In this document: in pieces, positions 57,366 to 64,000 of the stretch
Layout: each line of letters begins with the position of its first letter
Numbering within the stretch: position 1 is the first letter of the stretch
DNA from: Erythrocercus mccallii
Lineage: Eukaryota > Chordata > Aves > Passeriformes > Dicruridae
DNA: 64,000 bases
Direction of reading: 5' to 3'
Assembly: GCA_013397435.1 (NCBI GenBank)
Contig: VZRG01000285.1
Coordinates: forward strand, 540,066 to 604,065
Position numbers and translations under genes: made by a program
Notes under the pieces: model-generated
What the model saw: only the letters and a program-made list of their open reading frames with translations
Database searches by the model: none
What the model was told of the DNA's origin: nothing

Positions 57366-59499
57366 GAAGCTCTTCTGCCCTCGGAAGCAGTATGTAATTT
57401 ACCATAGCACAACCGTGTTATCTATTTATCATAAAACCAGTATGGGACATCATGCAGACCATCCATGAGTCTTTCTAAGGGTGAAACAAAGAGTGTAGCT
57501 TGTCTCCAAGAGTCTAGGGAGAGGCACCATGGCTCTCACTATGCAGTTGGCAGTCCCCTAGCAGCAGAATCACCCCCATGAACAATTTGCAGGCTGTGCT
57601 TAATCCAGTTTAATTCACTTGAACAATAAAGTTCAAATGCACGTAGCAAGGAGTCATTTCAGGTCCAGGTTAGCCACTCTGTAAACATCCTCTGTTGGAA
57701 ATCTGGGCAGAAATGACAGTTTTTGCAGCAACCCACAGAAGTATGTGAAGTGTGTAAATTAAGATGTTTAAAATACCAGAACTCTAAAGATGTAAAAGAG
57801 ATTCTCTTGTGAAGTGTTACCTGTTTACATCAGCTGAGGGTACAACCTAAACTGTTTTTTGTAATATTGCAGTTAACAGTGATTCTTGGAAGCTTCCTTA
57901 TGTATTTTTTTTTCTTCTCTATGTTACTATAAAACTGTTTCCGTATGCTAGGCTCCAGGCACTGCACCTCTTTTAAAACATATATAAAACACTAAAAAGG
58001 AGAATTTTGTCCCAAGGGAATGATAACTGGATGAAAAGGCCTCATCTCTCTGATTATTTCCTAAAGTAAGTCAGTTTTAGGCTACTGTCCTGGTCAAAAT
58101 ACAGCCAAGATCAGTAGTGAGATTACAACTGGGCTCTGAGTAATCTGTTTGTATCAGAGAGCATAGCATGTCTATGGGTTGATCACTTTGGCTTTTGTCT
58201 TTCTGCCATTTACATTTATTTAGCCAAATCACTTCTAACAAATGCTAATCCATCACACTATCTGATATCTCAGCCCTTACTGGCCAGGTAACTCAGGTAC
58301 AATCAGTTTCATTGGCAGATTGGGTAAAACCCTACATGTGTGTCTCATTTGGTAATGTGCTCTTCAGGAATTATGATTAGTACAGATGTTGCTTCCTAAT
58401 TTGTGAGAGCACTATGTCAACAAATTCGCTTAAAGTATAAAAGTGTTCATATAGTTACATTGCATGTTTTATGTTACACCCAGTGGGTGAGGCCAAACCA
58501 TGCCAATTACCTACCTTTGGCCCAGTAGTCAGTATAAAAGACAATAATAATTTTGCTCAAAATCTCTGTATTTTTTTAATTGATAGCCAAAGATCAAATA
58601 ACAGCCTCCAGATACAAAAGTTAAAATGGCGAGCATGTGGTGTCATTATGGCTCTGCTAGTCCCCCCTACAGGGCACACTGAGTTCTGTCCCATACTGAA
58701 TGCAGCTTCAGTTTTGTCCTTTTTTTTTGGAGATGGAGGCAGCACAAGCACTGGGGAGTCTTCCTATGCCTAAACGTGTTCACCCCATCTAACTAATCAG
58801 TCAGGCTGTATCAGCTGCATATGTATCTATTCTTATAGATACATCTTATTCATTTCATCTTATTCATTTCTATCCTGATTAGATCTCTAGCATGAGGAGG
58901 AATGTTTTAAATATAAGATGAAAATTGTCACCCATCTTTATTCTGGTAAGCACCTAAAATCCCACAGCTGGATACTGCAAAAGCCCTAATAATATTTTCT
59001 TTAATATTGTCTGCATATTGAGTGTGTTCATAAGCTCAAGGCCTTTTACTCAGACCCTTTTTCAGGACTTAGGGCTATGAAAATGGTTTTACTCAGAGCT
59101 GGAATCCACAATGTCTGATGTGCAGACTACTGGGAGCCACCTCTGGGGCCAAAGCTGAGGGCAGCAGGGCAGCACAGTTTAGCCACAGCAGTCACATATG
59201 TACTTTCAGAGCTGGCAAGCCCTACCCAGGCACAGGTTCTTTGATGTGTGGCACAGAGTGAGTTTCTAATATTCATGCCTTTAAATAAGGCCAAAATATG
59301 CCTAACAGAAATCGCTCATCAGTCTATCTGACAATTCACATGGAGTTTAAAAGACAGTTCCCAGCTTAATTTCTTTTGCTCAGACCAGTATTCCATTGTT
59401 CTTAAAAAGAGAATTGTCTTTCATCACAAATAAACTGCAAAATGTTCTTCTGTGTAGTAGAACCGAAAAGTGGGTTTCAGATAAAATTGGCATTTGTGT
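57366..59499. other. Non-coding DNA, no gene recognised
   Basis: A two-copy 14-bp tandem repeat (CATCTTATTCATTT) lies at 58,842-58,869. Frames of 61-100 codons at 58,471-58,773 and 59,380-59,565 show no domain. No other repeat is recognised. Confidence 0.55.
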
Positions 59500-60330
59500 G
59501 CTTAGTGCAGGAGGTGGCCATGTTGCTGAAAAATGATGTTGCCTATGATGCCAACCACATGACAATTAACTCAGCAGAGGAGAGTGTGTGAATCCATTTC
59601 CAACCTCTTTTAATAATAAGGTAACAACCAAAATGCTTTCTCCAGTGGTTAAACCAATATTAAATTCGCCTAGAAACTTGTTTACGTGTTTTTCCACTGG
59701 ATTTGTCTATTGCCAATGCCATAAAGGACATCAATTTTCAGTAAGACAACTGCCTCCAGCACTGGGATTGGAAACGCCAATTGTAATTAAAACTTTTTTT
59801 TAAGTAAATGCTTTTTTGCAGTTTAATTATGGCAAGAAACACTACTTGTTTTGTGAACTTTCAGACTTTTGAACTCAGCAAAACCCTGTTTGGCATTCAG
59901 CAGCAAAAGTCCTGTCCTTGCTCATGTCAGCGGTGCACTTACTGCTCCAAACACAACACTGGATATTCAGACTTAAATAAAATCTGAACAAACTGTACTG
60001 CACCCAGGTTAAATGTGCTGTAAACACTGATTATTTGCAGCTCACTTTTAATCCTAACCATGGGTTATGTATATTTTCCCTGTTCCGTATTTCTGGTGTA
60101 ATCACAGTGTGAGTCACACCACCTATCAAAAGTGCAGATATGAACTACAGTCGTTTTATATGTTTCTAAACAATGAAAACAGAAAAAGTAATCTCACAAC
60201 AGCTAAATGTTTTCTATTTTCAAAAGGCTCTTATTGGTGACATTTCTCCCTGCACTGCTGTTTCTGCAATCACATAGCAACACAGCCCTTGAAATAACTT
60301 TTTTGTACTCAATATATAAGGTGCAGTGTT
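59500..60330. promoter_or_regulatory. Candidate conserved non-coding block
   Basis: About 800 bp of repeat-free sequence. It contains GACAATTAACTCAG near 59,561, CTTTTAATAATAAGG near 59,607, ACCAATATTAAATTCG near 59,653, GCCAATTGTAATTAAAAC near 59,776-59,793, GTTTAATTATGGC near 59,820, GATTATTTGCAG near 60,029, CCGTATTTCTGG near 60,085 and GTGTAATCACAGTGTGAGTCACACC near 60,096-60,120, which holds a GTGTGAGTCACAC near-palindrome. Only a 71-codon frame without a domain crosses the left part. Conservation is inferred from texture. Confidence 0.4.
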
Positions 60331-62334
60331 TGGAGAAACTGATTCTGCTCAAATGCCACCTGTTTAAATGCTAAATGGCATCAAAACCAAAGAGGAAAAA
60401 AAAAAAGAATGACAGTCCAGTGGAGGAGACCACTTCCCTGTTTGGATGACTCCGATCTGTTCAGCTATTAGTCCCATTTTCTTGAGTTTCAAAGTGGGTG
60501 TAGCAGAGTTAACTTGATACAGTGCCTGACCATCTCACAGCTTGCCCTCCTACAATCCTTCACAGGATTCAGGCTTGCTAAGACCCTGTACCCTTCCCTG
60601 TTGAGACATGCCTGCAAGCTCCTCGTGCTGGTTCTCAATGCTGCCATTTCAGCTTTTAACTATGCATTTGAGTATCTGCTTATAGCAAAGCCCCGCTGAA
60701 CTACTTTTTAGGTGGCATCACCTGTACGTTGAGGCAGGAAAGCAATGATGAGACAGACATCTAACATCCAAATACTCTCAAACTTGGTGAACTTCAGATC
60801 TTCTTTTAAACTCTCCAGTATGGCTTCACCTTCCTTCAGGAAACATCTTCATTTTTCTGAACTGTCCTCTTTTCCAAGTTTTATGCTCTTCCTAAAAGCC
60901 ACTCTGTTCTTCTTTTCTCATAACTGCACAATAAATTGAGTGCAGTTCTCCTAGTGAAGCAGGACACTCCCTTTGCAGTCTTCATCTATACCACTTCAAT
61001 TTCTCCCCAGCAGCAAATCCCAGTTGTTCCTGGTGCCAGGGCAATGAGAAGGTTATAAGCTCACCTACCAAATACCAGCTAGGAATGAATGTCAAATTTT
61101 TATATCTTAAGATTTTGCACTTCTGTGTAGAATTCATGTATGATCATCTATAGGGTTTAACTAGTGGGCACAAAGGGGTCTGAGGAAAGAGTGCCACAGG
61201 TATAGAATATCTACAGCAGTATCATTCAAGGCAGAGAACATTCTCGTCCAGTCCGGAAATGCAAAGTTAAGTGTTGAGTTTACTGAGTGATGGAGTTGGT
61301 TGTCATGTTTGCAAGCGCAAACAAAAGTGGCCAGTGCCAAACATTTCAATGCAAATCCATGTTATCAAGTTCAGGATTATTCAGTTCTGCAGCCTGCCTT
61401 GGGCTCAGCTCTGGAGAAAGTTTGAGGCAGGGGGAATATCATCAAGAAGGAAGAATCGGAGATTCAAAGGAAGATGTTTAGGGACATGTAAACTGCATGT
61501 AGCAAGACACAAGAGAAGGGAGAAATGGGAATACAAGTGGTTGTTATTATTTCTTTAATGAGCAGAAGTTCTTTTTAGGATGGTTTATTTTTTTGCAACT
61601 TGCACATATTGCAGCTGTATTCAAGAGTGGAAAAGGGAGAACTCTTTTTCCTCTTTTTTAAGCACAATGTATCATTCTGCGTACTTTCTAAGCTATAAAA
61701 TTAGCACTAGCAGCTGTAATACAAAAGACCCACAAAAAATCACAGTCCCAAGCCTTCTGAAGTTAGTATGGCCTGTTATGGATAGTCCTTGTAACACAGC
61801 CCTGAGGGGAAGAAAAACGCCTGACTGATGTCAGCTTTCAGAGTAAGTTCCTTCTGAGCTCCCACAACATGTTCTACTAGATTGAGCATCTGGTTGAGAC
61901 CACATAGAAATTCTCTCATGCCAACAATTTTTATTCTGTAAAATTTTTTTTCGGTTTCTCACCACAGGGTTTGTGAACACCCTAAGTTGTAATGGGAGTG
62001 AAGTCAGCAGAACATAAAGTCTGGTCAGATCTCTTCTCCACACCAGGTTTGCCCACACCAAGATGGCAGGAAAATATGCTCATTATGGACTAGTTTTGAA
62101 CATGTTTGCTATCTAGGAAAGCAGAGGGAAGTAGAAGATAATGTCAGTCTATATTCAGTGGCTTCAGTTTCTTCACTGCCATGAATGCATAGGGAAATTG
62201 AAAAATATTGGTCAGCATTTCCCCCCAAACAGAAGCTTTCTCCAGTGTCACAAGTGTACATCTGAAATAGTGATATGAATTACACCAAGTCAAGTAATGT
62301 ACAGGTTTTATTGTCAGAACGAATATATACATAA
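60331..62334. other. Non-coding DNA, no gene recognised
   Basis: Frames of 61-95 codons on both strands show no domain. A polyA-like run of 11 A's lies near 60,395-60,405. No transposon or RNA gene recognised. Confidence 0.55.
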
Positions 62335-62640
62335 GGCTTTTATTATTTTAATGCCACTATATTGTGAAATATTTGCATGCCATCTTCTGTTCACATCATC
62401 TGTATCGGATGTCAAGTAGGTTGTGCTTGCAATAATTTTAGGAATGTAATATTTTCAAGTTCAGGAAGTTAACAACTTGGGCTTTTTGCTTTGCACATTG
62501 CAACCTTTTATGTTATCATTTGGTGAGATGAGGTGAAGACACAGAGGTGCATAAATTGGAGACCTCATATCTGTGATTATGTTATTGCTGACCCTCATCA
62601 CGTCTAACATTACACTGTGCAGCTCTGCTCACAAGAAAAA
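62335..62640. promoter_or_regulatory. Candidate conserved non-coding block
   Basis: Repeat-free sequence with TTATTATTTTAATGCCAC near 62,340, ATTTGCAT (reverse octamer) near 62,371-62,378, GCAATAATTTTAGG near 62,430, TTGCACATTGCAACC near 62,494, and GTGATTATGTTATTGCTGACC near 62,574. Octamer and TTGCA-type (C/EBP-like) cores coexist. No frame of note. Called by eye. Confidence 0.35.
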
Positions 62641-63234
62641 AAAATAGAGAGAGGAGGCAAAGTGTAACTTGTTCACTTGAGAATAGTTATGTGTTGATAG
62701 GTATAAATCAGGATAGTTATGCTGCAGTCAGTGTTACATCACTGAGGATTTAGTCACAATAACTTCCCAATCTGCTTTGCAGATTGAAAATATATATAGA
62801 TCCAACTTCATTTTTTGCTGGAATGCACATAGCATAAATAGTACACAGTAGCTCTAAAGGCAGCAGCTCTTACGTCTCCTGCAACCACCAGAAGAGACAT
62901 GATGGGTCTTCCTCATTTCTAGCTGCTATAACAAGTCCTGAGTCGGAGCTTGACAAGTGACCCAAATACAGCCCACCAGCAAGCAGCTGACCCAGGCTCC
63001 AGTGCGCACAAAAGGGCTGAGGATGGCCTTGCCCCCACACAGACACTTTGCAGAGCCTGACGTGTCCATGCCATCTGATACCATGGCAATCTTTTAACAC
63101 AAAAGTTGTTTGATTGCAGTGCTGTCACCTCAAGATATTTGGGGAAAGGATTTTCTAGTCAAATTATATTTTCCTAATGCAGGACAGAGCTGTCTGTGCT
63201 GTGATCTGTCCTGAGGAGCTTGTGAGTGGTAGTA
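62641..63234. other. Non-coding DNA, no gene recognised
   Basis: A moderate-GC patch at 62,860-63,080 carries minus-strand frames of 69-76 codons without domains. Otherwise nothing recognised. Confidence 0.55.
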
Positions 63235-63450
63235 GGCACCCTACAACATCATCTGTAATAGGCAATGACTTTCTCATACACAGGTATGATTTAATTAATG
63301 AAGCAGATCTCATTCATCAGCTTTTTAAGACTAGTCAGGGAAGCTGAAAGTTGATGCAAACACACAAGCAGAAATGGGCCCTTTAAAGTTGACATGGCAG
63401 ACCAACTAACCTTCAATATAATGAAGATTCACAATGCCAGTGTCTAATAA
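63235..63450. promoter_or_regulatory. Possible conserved non-coding block (weak)
   Basis: Unique sequence with ATGATTTAATTAATGAAGC near 63,285-63,303, GAAAGTTGATGCAAACAC near 63,346 and GGGCCCTTTAAAGTTGACATGG near 63,376. Texture similar to the stronger blocks above but shorter. Confidence 0.28.
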
Positions 63451-64000
63451 CTATATCTCGCTCAAATACAGGTATTTCAAGGCCATTCTGTGTAAACAGT
63501 GTGCATTGCTTTGTGTCTTAATCTGCAAGACAACCAAATATCTCTCTTGCAGATATATGTTAAGGTTTAATGACTCTCCTGCCATAAAAGTGTTGTTCAA
63601 GACTAATGAACAAACAAATATTTGCTTAAATCCCTTTGTGAAAGTCAAACACACTTTCAACAACTATTCATGTATTTATTGTCAGATGTGAGTCATCGCT
63701 TAGGTGCCTGGCTTTGTGCTCTTAGCAGCTAATGCCAGTAGTTTCACAGCATTTTTTCACACATTTTCCCTCTTTCTGCCCCCACTTCCATCTCCAGTAA
63801 GAAGCAGTCTGGAGAGTCTTTTGTCAGTGGCAGAACTTACTCTCCTTCCGCATTGTTTGTGCCATAGTGACAGTGATCCCCTTGCTGTCCATGGGGTGGT
63901 AGCGGCCTTTGGGGGTCACCTCAGCCCCATGTTCCACACAGCAGCCGTTTGCTTCCGTGCCACTCTGGGGTCCTGCTGAACGAGTGAGTGCAAGCACAGC
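63451..64000. other. Non-coding DNA to window end, no gene recognised
   Basis: Frames of 70-91 codons on both strands at 63,434-63,979 show no domain. The last 150 bases are slightly GC-richer, with a few CpGs, and could be the edge of something beyond the window. Confidence 0.5.

Noticed and set aside
1..64000. CRISPR array, operon, prophage, tRNA cluster or endogenous retrovirus
   Set aside because: No regularly spaced repeats, no prokaryote-like gene packing, no cloverleaf with a GGTTCGA-type arm, and no long terminal repeats or retroviral-type frames were found.

Overview
The window looks like a gene-free stretch of a bird (or close archosaur) nuclear genome. Three things support this: there is no dense coding, no long open frame and no operon-like layout anywhere; CpG is depleted almost throughout while TpG and CpA are common, as in methylated vertebrate DNA; and the only clear transposon is a degraded, 5'-truncated CR1 LINE of the type typical of birds, with a few ancient MIR/CORE-SINE relics. 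Recognised interspersed repeats cover only about 1-2% of the window, which also fits a bird. I cannot name the species, chromosome or flanking genes.

I found no protein-coding exon, tRNA, rRNA, snRNA or known microRNA I would defend. The longest open frames (136-152 codons) have no recognisable domain. The longest is explained by a purine-rich strand, and another lies on the CR1 relic. The window is therefore an intergenic desert or the inside of a very long intron.

Layout. 1-22.8 kb: mostly featureless AT-rich DNA with one SINE tail (712-764), one conserved-looking block (5.94-6.31 kb), a compound microsatellite (17.3 kb) and a MIR fragment (18.9 kb). 22.8-23.7 kb: a strong enhancer-like block with an 11-bp inverted repeat around TAATCA sites. 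25.2 kb: an AT microsatellite. 28.0-29.0 kb: a GC-richer stretch with no gene. 31.5-34.0 kb: two candidate regulatory blocks, a 38-bp tandem duplication, a composite MIR relic, and a block with a duplicated POU-octamer motif. 34.8-35.3 kb: a purine-biased tract. 38-45 kb: a run of TAAT-rich blocks, including the only CpG-rich patch (41.09-41.43 kb). 48.4-53.4 kb: more such blocks, a GATA-type cluster and a very strong G-quadruplex motif (51.83 kb). 56.3-57.0 kb: the CR1 relic. 59.5-64 kb: three further candidate blocks.

If the candidate blocks are real, the window is best read as a regulatory desert. Such deserts carry many homeodomain, POU, GATA or TALE-type elements acting at a distance on a developmental gene outside the window. 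All calls of conserved or enhancer-like sequence were made by eye, from base composition and motif density, with no alignment, so they are hypotheses.
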